Positions 53,552-63,028 of a stretch of 64,000 bases of DNA are shown here, in pieces (the stretch's first letter is position 1; the number at the start of each line of letters is the position of its first letter). The DNA is taken from positions 1 through 64,000 of the forward strand of contig NZ_BAABRU010000017.1 of the NCBI RefSeq assembly GCF_039545135.1, written 5' to 3'. A program made the translations under genes and the position numbers. Under the pieces are notes generated by a model. That model had not been told where the DNA came from and did no database searches. It worked only from the letters and a program-made list of their open reading frames with translations. The stretch comes from Herpetosiphon gulosus. Its GTDB lineage: Bacteria; Chloroflexota; Chloroflexia; Chloroflexales; Herpetosiphonaceae.

Positions 53552-55042
53552 ATGCAGATTCGTGTAGTACAAGGCGCTGTTGCTCAACAAGCCGATGCCA
53601 TTGTTGTTGTTGGTACATGGGCGAATGAGGAACTGCCTGCCAGCGTTGCTGGTTTAATTGAAGCGAGTGATTGGTCAGGAAAGTACAAAAAAACCATTTT
53701 GCTCTATCTTGGCGCACAAGCGACAGGTATTCCCGCCTTCGCCAGCCGCCGGGTGCTGTTGGTTGGTTTGGGCAAGCGCGAATTATGGAATGCTGAACGT
53801 GCTCGCATTATCGGGGCAATTTTGGCTCAACGGGTGCGCGATTTAGGCCTGACGAGCTATAGCCTGCCCTTGCTTGGGAGCGAGGTCTTGGGTGTTAGCC
53901 GTAGCGCCGAGGCTTTGAGCGAAGGCGCATTATTGGGTGCTTATCGTTTTGATGGCTTTAAAACCTTGCCCGACGATTTTGTGCCAGCCGTTGCTTTAGA
54001 ACAAGTGACGTTGGTAGCCGAAGCTGAACTGGAAGCAGCTGAATTTGGCGCGAAATGGGGTATTAGCTTGGCCCATGGGGTCAATCTTGCCCGCGATTTG
54101 GGCAACAATCCGCCAATTGTGGCAACGCCAACCTACTTGGCCGAAGCCGCTCAAACGATCGCCCGCGATTATGGCATGACCTGTTTGGTGCTCGACCACG
54201 ACCAACAAAAAGAGTTGGGTATGGGTGCATTGATTGGGGTTGCCAAAGGTGCGGCTGAGCCAGCTAAGTTCATCGTTTTGGAGCATGGCCAAGCAGAGCC
54301 AGGCAAACCAACGATTTGTTTGGTCGGCAAGGGCATTACCTTCGATACAGGCGGGATTTCGATCAAGCCAGCCGATAACATGGACAAAATGAAAATGGAC
54401 ATGCAAGGCGCTGGCGCGGTGATTGGCACGATGGAAGCGGTTGGGCGCTTGAAATTGCCAATTCACGTCGTGGCCTTGGTGGCGGCAACCGAAAATATGC
54501 CTGGCAGCAATGCCTACAAACCAGGCGATATTCTCAAGGCCATGAATGGCGTAACGATCGAAGTGCTTAATACCGATGCCGAAGGCCGTTTGGTCTTGGC
54601 CGATGCCCTTTCCTATGCCCAAAAATACAATCCCGATGCGATTATCGACCTTGCAACCCTGACTGGCGCGTGTGTCGTGGCGCTTGGCTCGTATGCCGCA
54701 GGCGCAATGACCAATAATCCAGCCTTGTTGCAACGGGTGCAGCAAGCCGCCGAAGGTTCAGGTGATCGGGTTTGGGAACTGCCATTGTGGGATGAATATC
54801 GCCGTCAAGTGCGCTCCGATGTTGCCGACATCAAAAATACTGGTGGCCGCAACGGTGGGGCGATTACCGCTGGGGCGTTCTTGAGCCACTTCGTTGGCGA
54901 TTATCCATGGGTGCACTTGGATATTGCCGGCGTGGCATGGACCGAAGATCAACCCAAGGAATACAACCCTAAAGGAGCAACCGGCTATGGGGTGCGCCTC
55001 TTGACGGAATTGCTGCGCGAGTGGAGTGGCGTTTCGTTATAG
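53552..55042 (+). CDS. pepA: Leucyl aminopeptidase (M17)
   Basis: M17 enzymes are cytoplasmic two-metal aminopeptidases that trim N-terminal leucine and similar residues. The 496 residues include the catalytic signature NTDAEGRLVLADAL, GKGITFDTGGISIKP, the metal-binding KMKMDMQGA and the C-terminal WVHLDIAGVAW. Length is normal. AAGGA precedes the ATG. The MBL gene starts 14 bases after the stop, so they probably share a transcript. Confidence 0.95.
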   Translation: MQIRVVQGAVAQQADAIVVVGTWANEELPASVAGLIEASDWSGKYKKTILLYLGAQATGIPAFASRRVLLVGLGKRELWNAERARIIGAILAQRVRDLGLTSYSLPLLGSEVLGVSRSAEALSEGALLGAYRFDGFKTLPDDFVPAVALEQVTLVAEAELEAAEFGAKWGISLAHGVNLARDLGNNPPIVATPTYLAEAAQTIARDYGMTCLVLDHDQQKELGMGALIGVAKGAAEPAKFIVLEHGQAEPGKPTICLVGKGITFDTGGISIKPADNMDKMKMDMQGAGAVIGTMEAVGRLKLPIHVVALVAATENMPGSNAYKPGDILKAMNGVTIEVLNTDAEGRLVLADALSYAQKYNPDAIIDLATLTGACVVALGSYAAGAMTNNPALLQRVQQAAEGSGDRVWELPLWDEYRRQVRSDVADIKNTGGRNGGAITAGAFLSHFVGDYPWVHLDIAGVAWTEDQPKEYNPKGATGYGVRLLTELLREWSGVSL

Positions 55043-55056
55043 CGGGAGTGTGGTCT

Positions 55057-55974
55057 ATGGCTGGGACAATGCGGGTCACATTTTGGGGTGTTCGGGGTAG
55101 CTATCCGGTTCCCGGGTCGGATACTGTGCAGTTTGGCGGCAATACGCCATGTGTCGAAGTCGAAGCCAATGGGCATACGATTATTCTCGATGCGGGGACG
55201 GGAATTGTACGCCTCGGCAATGATCTGTTGCGGCGAGCCAAAGAGCGCGGCGGCCCGGTGCGGGCAACCTTGCTATTTAGCCATATGCACCATGATCATA
55301 CTCAAGGCTTTCCATTCTTTACTCCGGCCTATGTTGGCTCAAGTATTTTGAATATTTTCGGGCCACGGGTGTTCGAGCGTGATCTTGAGGAAACGTTGGC
55401 GCATTCAATGTTGCCACCAAGTTTTCCAGTGTCGTTGGGCGAAATGAACTCGCTGAAGTTTATGCGCAACATGACCGAGACCGATGTATTGCTGTTTGAT
55501 GCCCATCAAGATACGGTGACGGTCAAGAATTTTTACCATGATCAGATTGCTGATGATCCTGATGTGGTGCAGATTCGAGCCATGCGTTCGTATGCGCACC
55601 CCGAGGGTGTGTTTGTTTATCGGGTGCAATGGCAGGGTAAGAGTGTGGTCTATGCGACCGACACCGAAGGCTATGTCAATACCGATCAGCGCTTGGCGGC
55701 GTTTGCTAACCAAACCGACTTGTTGATCCACGATGCTCAATATAGTGAAGCGCATTATCTTGGCCACGCTGGTTATAATGCGACCCAAGGCTGGGGTCAC
55801 TCTACGCCGCAGATGGCGTGTGCGGTAGCCATGGCTGCGCAGGCCAAACGCCTCGTCTTGTTTCATCACGAGCCACGCTACAATGATGCGATGATTCGTG
55901 AATTGGAGCAGGCTTCGCAGACGATTTTTGCCAACACCACTGCCGCCTACGAAGGCTTAACAATCGAGATCTAA
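55057..55974 (+). CDS. MBL-fold metallo-hydrolase (paralogue of 17795-18766)
   Basis: The start ATG at 55057 (GGGAG upstream) gives 305 residues. The N-terminus TFWGVRGSYPVPGSD and GGNTPCVEV, the metal motif HMHHDH, and later YATDTEG, LIHDAQY, GWGHSTPQ and LFHHEPRY mirror the protein at 17795-18766. The two are clearly paralogues. Substrate is unknown; the group is related to RNase Z and cyclic-phosphodiesterase enzymes. Confidence 0.9.
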   Translation: MAGTMRVTFWGVRGSYPVPGSDTVQFGGNTPCVEVEANGHTIILDAGTGIVRLGNDLLRRAKERGGPVRATLLFSHMHHDHTQGFPFFTPAYVGSSILNIFGPRVFERDLEETLAHSMLPPSFPVSLGEMNSLKFMRNMTETDVLLFDAHQDTVTVKNFYHDQIADDPDVVQIRAMRSYAHPEGVFVYRVQWQGKSVVYATDTEGYVNTDQRLAAFANQTDLLIHDAQYSEAHYLGHAGYNATQGWGHSTPQMACAVAMAAQAKRLVLFHHEPRYNDAMIRELEQASQTIFANTTAAYEGLTIEI

Positions 55975-55989
55975 CTGAATGGATTCAAG

Positions 55990-56031
55990 GCCAATCGTGG
56001 TATGCTGAGGCTACTACGATTGGCTTTTTTT
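55990..56031 (+). terminator. Rho-independent terminator of the pepA/MBL unit
   Basis: GCCAATCGT pairs with ACGATTGGC around a 17-base loop; seven Ts follow. Confidence 0.8.
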
Positions 56032-56048
56032 GTTGATGAGGAGCTGGC

Positions 56049-56654
56049 ATGTCTCCACGGCGCGATGTCCGAGTTGAACGCACGGCGCAGATTATCGAAG
56101 CAGCAACCCGCTTGTTTGCTCAGCATGGCATCGATCAAACTAGCATGGATATGCTGGCCAAGACCGTTGGCATGAGCAAAGGGGTCTTGTATTGGTATTT
56201 TGAGAGCAAAGATGCAATCATCCTCGCGTTGTTGGAGCAGTTATTCAATCAACCACTGTTGGAAGTGCAAGCGCTGTTGCAAGCTCCTGAATCGACTGCT
56301 CAACGTTTGACTCAACTCACCACCAATTTGGCCGCCGCATTGGAAGAATTACACAGCCTTGTGCCATTAGCGCAAGAATTGTATGCCCTTTCGGCTCGTA
56401 ATAATGGCGTTCAAAGCTTTTTGGCAAGCTATTTTCAGCGCTATCGGGCTAGTTTGGCGGCGTTAATTCAGCAAGGCCTTGAGCGCGGCGAATTCAGTTC
56501 AATCAACCCCGAGCAAATTGCCTGGCATTTGGCAGCGCTCTACGAAGGCTCAACCGTGCTGTGGCTGCTAGAGCCAACTCCCCAGCGTTTGACTGAGCAA
56601 TTGCAAGCAGCCTTGCTGCTATTGCTCAAGGCAATTGTTGTTCGTCAAGATTAA
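56049..56654 (+). CDS. TetR-family transcriptional regulator
   Basis: The 201 residues start with a TetR helix-turn-helix (IIEAATRLFAQHGIDQTSMD, then KGVLYWYFESKDAIILAL), followed by a helical ligand-binding domain. GAGGAG precedes the ATG. It starts 17 bases after a terminator. Its 3' end overlaps the convergent membrane-protein gene by 29 bases. Its targets are not apparent. Confidence 0.92.
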   Translation: MSPRRDVRVERTAQIIEAATRLFAQHGIDQTSMDMLAKTVGMSKGVLYWYFESKDAIILALLEQLFNQPLLEVQALLQAPESTAQRLTQLTTNLAAALEELHSLVPLAQELYALSARNNGVQSFLASYFQRYRASLAALIQQGLERGEFSSINPEQIAWHLAALYEGSTVLWLLEPTPQRLTEQLQAALLLLLKAIVVRQD

Positions 56655-57291
56655 TGCGAGTTGGCTGAATGAAGAACAAACCTAAACCATTCAGCAAACT
56701 AGCGCCACCCATGACGAGCGCAGTCGTTCCAGAGAGCGCTTCAGCGTACAAAGTATTAAACGAGGCGATGATTAGCGAAGCCGCTAGCCAACTAACCAGC
56801 ATTGTTGGAATCCAATGCAGCATGCGATAGCCAGCTTTGCGTAAAATCCAGGCTTGAACACTGCTTATTACCAAACATGTGATGGAAACTGAGATTAATT
56901 GTGGTTCTATCCAGTGGACGAAGGGATTGCTTGTATTAGAAGTACGAAACATCGAGAAGAGAAGATGATCGATACTCAGCATATTTTTCGCAATGCTCAC
57001 TGCACAATATGCCCCAAGCGTTGCCCTAAACCAGTGTTTGAACAAGTTTGGATCAATTGTCCGTTTTAAAATCCAAGCCTGACCATAGCTCATACTCCCA
57101 ATGCCGATTAATGTGAGGATAATTATCAAGCCAAAAAGAAATAATTCGCCGCCATCAGGATGATCTTGGTAAAAGTAGGGTATTACTAGGGCATACAATA
57201 CCAGTGCTGGAATATGCACACCTATCCAATAAAGCCATGTAACGATCGGAATATGCAGCCGTCGTGAACGTGCATGGGCAACCTCATACAT
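56626..57291 (-). CDS. Multi-pass membrane protein of unknown function
   Basis: The ATG at 57291 has AAAGAGG six bases upstream. The 221 residues have about six hydrophobic segments and two copies of a Q-A-W-I-L-(K/R) motif (YGQAWILKRTIDP and VQAWILRKAGY), which suggests internal duplication. No family is recognised. It lies after the AlbA_2 gene on the same strand. Confidence 0.7.
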   Translation of the reverse strand: MYEVAHARSRRLHIPIVTWLYWIGVHIPALVLYALVIPYFYQDHPDGGELFLFGLIIILTLIGIGSMSYGQAWILKRTIDPNLFKHWFRATLGAYCAVSIAKNMLSIDHLLFSMFRTSNTSNPFVHWIEPQLISVSITCLVISSVQAWILRKAGYRMLHWIPTMLVSWLAASLIIASFNTLYAEALSGTTALVMGGASLLNGLGLFFIQPTRINLDEQQLP

Positions 57292-57348
57292 TGTCAACCT
57301 CTTTCTCGAATTATTGGAGCTGTTTTAGCTAAATTTTTGAAATATAAA

Positions 57349-58143
57349 TTATTCAGGAGTATGATTATTCAGATTTCGAGATTCTTGTAGGTTATCAACA
57401 GATTCTTGGTTTATTAGAAAATTTGATGATTCACCATCTCTTCTTGGAACTTTATTATCAACACGGCATATATGTTTAGATATATTTATGGTAATAATTG
57501 CAATGATTTTATCTTCATCCTCTATGAAATTCAAATGGTAATTTGGCGGTGCTGGTTCAATTTGAGATATCATATCCTTTATATCGCGTGAGAAATCCTC
57601 TCGTTCTTTAGGAGTTATTAGATTTTCTATACCTTTTATCTCTTTAGTTTTATCATCAACCCCAATTATAAGCATTCCCCCTCGTTTATTAGCAAAGGAA
57701 GCTACAATTTTCGCAATTTTCTTCTTCATTTCTGCTTTTACTTTAGATTTCGAAACTTCTCTTAATCCAGCTTTTAATTCTAACGTCTCACTTTCGCCTT
57801 TTTCAATAATTTTTCGAATGTCATCAAAAGTCACCAATTGGGAAACATTAATTAATATAAGAGTATCTTCTTTTATCTCTAAACCACACCTTGAACAATG
57901 TTCAGTGATTTCTTCAATAGGAGTTTCCTGGATAACATCATGAATAAGGCCAAAATCTTCGTATACTGTTGAGGAATAAATTCGTTGATTGGATAGTCGA
58001 GTCCATCCTAATGGCTCATCATCCAATGGAAACTGAAAATCGAAAATTAAGCCACAGTGAGGACACATTAAGCGTTGTATATTAAATAAATCTGGTTGTT
58101 TGTAATATGATTCGTCAATTGCATGAATTTGTGATATAGCCAT
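57349..58143 (-). CDS. AlbA_2/Schlafen-like domain protein with N-terminal zinc-ribbon-like cysteines
   Basis: The 264 residues have two pairs of cysteines near the N-terminus (MCPHCGL, about 26-32, and HCSRCGL, about 82-88) that could bind zinc. Residues about 115-240 match the AlbA_2 (Schlafen) domain: ESETLELKAGL, then FANKRGGMLIIGVDDKTKEI, and further IIAITI. Schlafen domains can be RNA-processing or nucleotide-binding modules and occur in defence genes. Base composition is far more AT-rich than its neighbours, suggesting transfer. AGGAAGG precedes the ATG. No partner gene is evident. Confidence 0.75.
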   Translation of the reverse strand: MAISQIHAIDESYYKQPDLFNIQRLMCPHCGLIFDFQFPLDDEPLGWTRLSNQRIYSSTVYEDFGLIHDVIQETPIEEITEHCSRCGLEIKEDTLILINVSQLVTFDDIRKIIEKGESETLELKAGLREVSKSKVKAEMKKKIAKIVASFANKRGGMLIIGVDDKTKEIKGIENLITPKEREDFSRDIKDMISQIEPAPPNYHLNFIEDEDKIIAIITINISKHICRVDNKVPRRDGESSNFLINQESVDNLQESRNLNNHTPE

Positions 58144-58189
58144 ATAACCTTCCTATTCATTTATATAATTTACGAGATAGTCGTATGTA

Positions 58190-58837
58190 TTAAATCTTTC
58201 CACTTACCAACGGCTTTTGCATCAACACATTGGGAATCGTCACGCGATCAAGCCATTGGGGCGAACGATAGACGGTGCGATAGCCCAAGCGCTCGTATAA
58301 TTTGGTGGCTTGATGGTTATCGACAATCACTTGTAGTTGTGCTCCTGCTACTTTACGCGCCACTAATTGCTGCTCAACTGCCTGCATAATTGCCGCGCCA
58401 TAGCCTTGGCTGCGCTGCTGCGCTCGCACGACAATCCCATGAACATAGGCGTACTCGGGGTTGAATTTGGGCGGTGGCATAAGCATCGAGGCCGCAACGG
58501 TGCTCAAAAGGTGCAAGGTATGTTTCAAGCCAATCAGTTGCACCGCCATATTCAGCGTGCCACGTGGCACCCGATCGGGGGCTGGTTCGTTGGGAAATTG
58601 AATTCCCGCCATGCCCACAATCTCGCCAGCTTGATTGAGCGTCAAATAACGCCCCCGCACTCCGGCAAAATTATTGGCATGCAAGGTGTAGCGCAACAAG
58701 GCTTGGCGCTGGCTATCGGCTCCGCGCAACGAATCGGGCAATTCAGCATCATACAAATCGAGCAAAAGCTCGCCCAAAATTGCCAAATCGTTGGCATTGG
58801 CTGGACGTAATTCTACGCTTGGTTGGGTTTGGGTCAT
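58190..58837 (-). CDS. GNAT-family N-acetyltransferase
   Basis: The 215 residues contain a GNAT fold with YVHGIVVRAQQRSQGYGAAI as the acetyl-CoA loop and NHQATKLYERLGYRTV at the end. The ATG has GGAG six bases upstream, overlapping the stop of the DUF58 gene. It is likely the last gene of the MoxR/DUF58 run. Substrate is unknown. Confidence 0.87.
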   Translation of the reverse strand: MTQTQPSVELRPANANDLAILGELLLDLYDAELPDSLRGADSQRQALLRYTLHANNFAGVRGRYLTLNQAGEIVGMAGIQFPNEPAPDRVPRGTLNMAVQLIGLKHTLHLLSTVAASMLMPPPKFNPEYAYVHGIVVRAQQRSQGYGAAIMQAVEQQLVARKVAGAQLQVIVDNHQATKLYERLGYRTVYRSPQWLDRVTIPNVLMQKPLVSGKI

Positions 58838-58839
58838 TC

Positions 58840-60099
58840 TTAGCTCCGTCCCATTGGGCGAATAGCTGGCTCGGCCAAAGCCCGATCTAAACCATCGCCA
58901 GCATGGATGCGATAAACGGGCACACGCAGTTCGGCCAAGCGGACAAAGGTTGGTTCAGGGTCACGCCAGCCGCCAAACGATTTACCATCGAGAAACATAA
59001 TCGAAGCGCGTGCGCCACGATAGACCAAACGTTGAACCGCCGCCACCCAACGTTCATCGAGCGCGGCGGTGATGATCAGCAGCGAGGCGTTACGGCCAAA
59101 GCGCTGGCTTTCAGCAGCCAATAATTCAGCTAATGAGATATTGCTGGTGGCATGCAGCATCGCCAATGGCTCTAGAATTTTGTAAAGCTGGCGGGCTTCG
59201 CGCTCAGGCAGGATAATTTCGCGTTGTGCACCGTAGGTCAATAAACCCACACTGCGATTGAGCCGCAACAGATGCCGTGCCAACGAAGCTGCCAAGGTAA
59301 TGCTATATTCCTCGGTGGTATTGGGAATCGCGATTTTGCCTTGCAAAGTTTTGATAATCGCCGGAATTGCTGCATCAGGCTGGCCATGGTGAAACCGTTC
59401 TTCCATGTCCAAAATAATCCAAACATCTGCTGATGGATCAAGCTCAAATTCCTTGACCATGAGATTGCCAGTTCGCGCTGTCGAACGCCAGTGAATCCGG
59501 TTGAAGCTATCGCCTGGCACATATTGGCGCACAGTCGAAACATTTGGCGTAACGTGAAAGGTGCGCGAACGCACATCTTGCCCGCCAATGAGTTCGGCGG
59601 TTGGTAGCTCAAATTTTGGTAAATCGACAGTGGCGGGATACACCAACAGATCATGGGTCAGATCGACCATTTTATGCAGTTGGAAGATGCCAAAGGGGTC
59701 GCCGCTGCGCACCGAAACTGGCCCCAAACGCCATTTGCCCCGCAAGGTACAGGGCGTGCGCACCATCCAGCGCCGTTTTTCGCGGCCTGGAATATAGCTC
59801 ACAAAGCCCGAGCCATGCGAAGGCAAATCGGAATGATCGCGCACTTCGACCCAGAGTTTAGGCACAGGCCAAGTATTGTAGATCGTAATTCGTTCGCGCA
59901 CAGTTTCGCCAACTTGAGCGCGAGTGGTGCTCGATTCGCGCTCGATCTCCAGCCCTTCGAGGTTGCTCCAAGCCCAGGCATAGGCGATGACTAACAAGCC
60001 TAGCATGGTATAGGTCAAGTAGTAAAAGAAAGAAATATTACTCGAAAGTCCGGTCAGAAATAGCACTACGGCCAAGCCCAAAATGCCTAATGCCCGCAT
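58840..60099 (-). CDS. DUF58 domain protein
   Basis: The 419 residues have two N-terminal membrane helices (about 5-45) and a DUF58/VWA-like region with the family segment VPGDSFNRIHWRSTARTGNL, which is typical of MoxR-linked DUF58 proteins. It follows the MoxR ATPase by 9 bases, the classic arrangement of a MoxR-DUF58 pair thought to assist maturation or stability of other proteins. No transglutaminase or VWA gene follows. Confidence 0.9.
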   Translation of the reverse strand: MRALGILGLAVVLFLTGLSSNISFFYYLTYTMLGLLVIAYAWAWSNLEGLEIERESSTTRAQVGETVRERITIYNTWPVPKLWVEVRDHSDLPSHGSGFVSYIPGREKRRWMVRTPCTLRGKWRLGPVSVRSGDPFGIFQLHKMVDLTHDLLVYPATVDLPKFELPTAELIGGQDVRSRTFHVTPNVSTVRQYVPGDSFNRIHWRSTARTGNLMVKEFELDPSADVWIILDMEERFHHGQPDAAIPAIIKTLQGKIAIPNTTEEYSITLAASLARHLLRLNRSVGLLTYGAQREIILPEREARQLYKILEPLAMLHATSNISLAELLAAESQRFGRNASLLIITAALDERWVAAVQRLVYRGARASIMFLDGKSFGGWRDPEPTFVRLAELRVPVYRIHAGDGLDRALAEPAIRPMGRS

Positions 60100-60108
60100 A
60101 TGCCGCCC

Positions 60109-61092
60109 CTAATGTGCAGCCGCCGGCTGCTGCCGCTCATATCGTCGCCCAGCGCGTGCGCCTGGTACGGGCACTTGGCTCAAAATGTGTTGGATCAATT
60201 CATCAGCATGAATATTGCGAATCCGCGCTGCTGGACTGATGATCATGCGATGGGCCAAAACTGGCTTGACCAGCACCTTGATGTCATCAGGAATTACATA
60301 ATCACGACCTTGCAAGGCGGACAACGCTTGGGCTGTGCGATACAAGGCCAACGAGCCACGTGGGCTAGCCCCAAGGTACACATCGCTGTTGTTACGGGTG
60401 GCGGTGGTAATTGCCACAATATATTCTTTGATTTGCTCATCAACATACACATCGCGAATTTCAGCTTGCATATGTTGCAGTTCTTCGATGCTGACGACTT
60501 GTTCAAGCGCATCGATTGGATGGGATTTGCGTTGGCTTTCCAAAATCGCCAATTCATCGGCTTTGGCGGGGTAGCCTAGGGTAATTCGCAGTAAAAAGCG
60601 GTCGAGTTGCGCTTCGGGCAGCGGAAACGTACCTTCGTATTCAATTGGATTTTGGGTTGCAAGCACAATAAATGGCTGAGGCAAAGCGCGGGTAATGCCA
60701 TCGACGGTCAATTGGCCTTCTTCCATGCTTTCGAGCAAGGCCGATTGGGTTTTGGGCGTGGCCCGATTAATTTCATCGGCCAGCACTAAGTTGGCAATAA
60801 TTGGCCCAGGCCGAAATTCAAACTCGCCTGATTTCTGATTGTAGATCGAAACTCCACTTACATCGGTTGGTAGCAGGTCGGGGGTGAACTGAATGCGCTT
60901 GAAGCTACAGCCGATGCTGCGGGCAATTGCCTTGGCAAGGGTGGTTTTGCCCACGCCTGGCACATCTTCCAACAGCACATGCCCGCGACAAAGCAGGGCG
61001 ATCAGGGTTAAATCGACCGCCGCACGTTTGCCGATGATCACTTTTTCGACATTGGCAGCGACGCGTTGAGCTATCTCTTGCACATGTTTCAC
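60109..61092 (-). CDS. MoxR-family AAA ATPase
   Basis: The 327 residues start at GTG 61092 (GGAGG eight bases upstream). The AAA core has Walker [10 protein letters not shown], Walker B LADEINRA, sensor [13 protein letters not shown] and an arginine-rich C-terminal lid. MoxR ATPases act as chaperone-like assemblers with DUF58/VWA partners, and the DUF58 gene directly follows, so the pair is likely functional. Confidence 0.94.
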   Translation of the reverse strand: MKHVQEIAQRVAANVEKVIIGKRAAVDLTLIALLCRGHVLLEDVPGVGKTTLAKAIARSIGCSFKRIQFTPDLLPTDVSGVSIYNQKSGEFEFRPGPIIANLVLADEINRATPKTQSALLESMEEGQLTVDGITRALPQPFIVLATQNPIEYEGTFPLPEAQLDRFLLRITLGYPAKADELAILESQRKSHPIDALEQVVSIEELQHMQAEIRDVYVDEQIKEYIVAITTATRNNSDVYLGASPRGSLALYRTAQALSALQGRDYVIPDDIKVLVKPVLAHRMIISPAARIRNIHADELIQHILSQVPVPGARAGRRYERQQPAAAH

Positions 61093-61122
61093 TTCAAGAT
61101 CCTCCCGAAAACTGAGTCGGTG

Positions 61123-62007
61123 CTACAAATCTTTGACTAAAACGGTTTGGCGTTCACCATTGCGCATAAACCCAAACCACTCGTAGAGCCGTTGGGCATG
61201 TTGGTTGGTGTTTTGGGTATTCAGCGAGAGCAATTGCACGCCGTTTAAACTGCACCAATCGACCAATTCAGCTAAAAGCCGCACGCCGATGGCTTGGCCT
61301 TGCAGTGCCGGATCAACCGCGATCCGCACTAAATGGGCCATCATGCCGCCATGATGCACGGTGGCAAAGGCATAGCCAACAATGGTATGGTTAAGTTCGG
61401 CTACGATATAGAAGGGTGCAACTGGGAAAACTCCGGCCAAAATCGTGCTGTTTTTGACCCATTCGTCAGCAAAGGCGGCGGCATCGATCTTGGCAATCAT
61501 CGGTACATCGTCGGTCGTCGCTGGGCGAATCCAAGCCCCGGTATTGCCCCAAGCTGGAATGTTCATCGCACGTTTTTCGTAGCCCACCACATCAAGCTGG
61601 AGCTGATAGCCCTCGCGCAGCACCCACGGCAACAGCCAACTGGCATCGCGTTCGTCGCTCATAATCAACAAGCGCTCAACACCATGCCCCTTAGCATAAC
61701 CCTCGGCAGCATGTAAAAATTCAGTGACCGCCTCGGCTGGGCGCAACGAATGATGCACAATCAGTGCTCGAATCCAAGCAATTGGGCCGACTGCATAGCC
61801 CATCAGCACGCAGCCCCACAATTTGCCGTTATATTCCAAAACAATACTGAGTTGATCGTTGAGGGTTAAGCGAAACTCATCGTGGGGAATCGAAAGCGAA
61901 GCCCATGGAGTTTGCTCAAGCAAGCCCATCAGCGGCGGTAGATCGCTCTCAACCAGTGGCCTCATCGCCAAATCTTGAATGCTCGGAACGCGACGAAACA
62001 AATGCAT
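61123..62007 (-). CDS. GNAT-family N-acetyltransferase with two GNAT-like halves
   Basis: The 294 residues have a weak N-terminal GNAT-like half and a full C-terminal one (IRPATTDDVPMIAKIDAAAF; LVRIAVDPALQGQAIGVRLL; NQHAQRLYEWFGFM). The ATG lies 3 bases after the DegV stop, so the two are coupled. Substrate is unknown. Confidence 0.85.
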   Translation of the reverse strand: MHLFRRVPSIQDLAMRPLVESDLPPLMGLLEQTPWASLSIPHDEFRLTLNDQLSIVLEYNGKLWGCVLMGYAVGPIAWIRALIVHHSLRPAEAVTEFLHAAEGYAKGHGVERLLIMSDERDASWLLPWVLREGYQLQLDVVGYEKRAMNIPAWGNTGAWIRPATTDDVPMIAKIDAAAFADEWVKNSTILAGVFPVAPFYIVAELNHTIVGYAFATVHHGGMMAHLVRIAVDPALQGQAIGVRLLAELVDWCSLNGVQLLSLNTQNTNQHAQRLYEWFGFMRNGERQTVLVKDL

Positions 62008-62010
62008 AAC

Positions 62011-62856
62011 TTAGGCTTCTTCTCGCAAGACCGAAATACCCAACGCACCTGGCCCACCATGGACCGCCAAAACTGGGCCTGCATCGGAGATCAACAACGG
62101 CACGCCTGGAAAATGGGCCGAAACTTGCTGAGCAAAGGCTTGGGCTTCGGTTAAAGCATTGGTGTGCAAAATGCCCATGCGTCGGACTTTACCCTTGCCC
62201 ACAAACTCCAAGGCTTGCTGAATCATCATAGTTAAGGAATCTGCGCGTGAGCGGGCGCGACCGACCATTTCGGCTTGGCCTTTGCGATCTAGCCCTAAAA
62301 TTGGGTAGATGCCCAAAAGTGAGGCCGCCATGGCCCCGATGCGCCCCAAACGCCCACTGAGCCGCAAATAGCGCACAGTTTCGAGTGAGGCAACGGTCAA
62401 AATATTAGGAATTTGATGCTCGATTTGTGAAACGATTGAGGCTGCGCTGGCTCCGCGGGCCAAAGCTTCGGCAGCTTCGAGCACCAACAAGCCTGTGCCT
62501 AGGGCAAATTGACGCGAATCGATGTTGTAGATCATGCGGCCTTGCACCCGTGAAGCGGCTTGCATGGCGTTGGCATAACTTTGGCTGAGCATTGCCCCAA
62601 CATGAATCACGATAATATCATCGGCGGAGTGTTGACGAAAATAGTTAATAAACTGCCCTGCCGATGAGGGAGCAGTCGTAGGAATCACATCTTCATGAAC
62701 TAAACGGCGATAAAACTCATCGAGCGAGACATCTTCGCTTTCACGCAGATTGCCATCGACAAATTGAATGGTAAATGGAATTAATTCAATGCCATAGCGC
62801 TGAATAAGCTCCATTGGCAAGCTCGACGTTGAGGCGGTAACCAATGCAGTGGTCAT
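62011..62856 (-). CDS. DegV-family fatty acid-binding protein
   Basis: DegV (FakB) proteins bind a fatty acid and present it to the kinase FakA. The ATG at 62856 (GAGGA upstream) gives 281 residues: N-terminal ALVTASTSSLP, the EFYRRL stretch, TTAPSSAGQF, and the C-terminal HGGPGALGISV, all typical of DegV. No FakA gene is in the window. It forms the start of a reverse-strand run with GNAT, MoxR, DUF58 and GNAT. Confidence 0.9.
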   Translation of the reverse strand: MTTALVTASTSSLPMELIQRYGIELIPFTIQFVDGNLRESEDVSLDEFYRRLVHEDVIPTTAPSSAGQFINYFRQHSADDIIVIHVGAMLSQSYANAMQAASRVQGRMIYNIDSRQFALGTGLLVLEAAEALARGASAASIVSQIEHQIPNILTVASLETVRYLRLSGRLGRIGAMAASLLGIYPILGLDRKGQAEMVGRARSRADSLTMMIQQALEFVGKGKVRRMGILHTNALTEAQAFAQQVSAHFPGVPLLISDAGPVLAVHGGPGALGISVLREEA

Positions 62857-62981
62857 GTTGTTCAATCCTCGGAGCCACACAGACACTCCAATGCAACCCT
62901 GCGGTGGAGCATAGATTAATAAGTATTATAGGGGGTTTTTAGTTTGCACGAAAGTGCTGGTTTGATGAAAAGATGCTGAGG

Positions 62982-63023
62982 AAATAGGCTTGATCAGCCG
63001 TATACTGCCGATCAAGCCTATTT
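62982..63023 (-). terminator. Hairpin terminator of gmk
   Basis: A perfect 14-bp stem (AAATAGGCTTGATC with its complement) around a 14-base loop ends 6 bases after the gmk stop, with TTT next on the reverse strand. Confidence 0.75.
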
Positions 63024-63028
63024 GGGAG

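Noticed and set aside
53996-54745. 249-codon reverse frame opposite pepA
   Set aside because: Complement of a well-supported M17 peptidase; His/Cys-rich composition is typical of a shadow frame.
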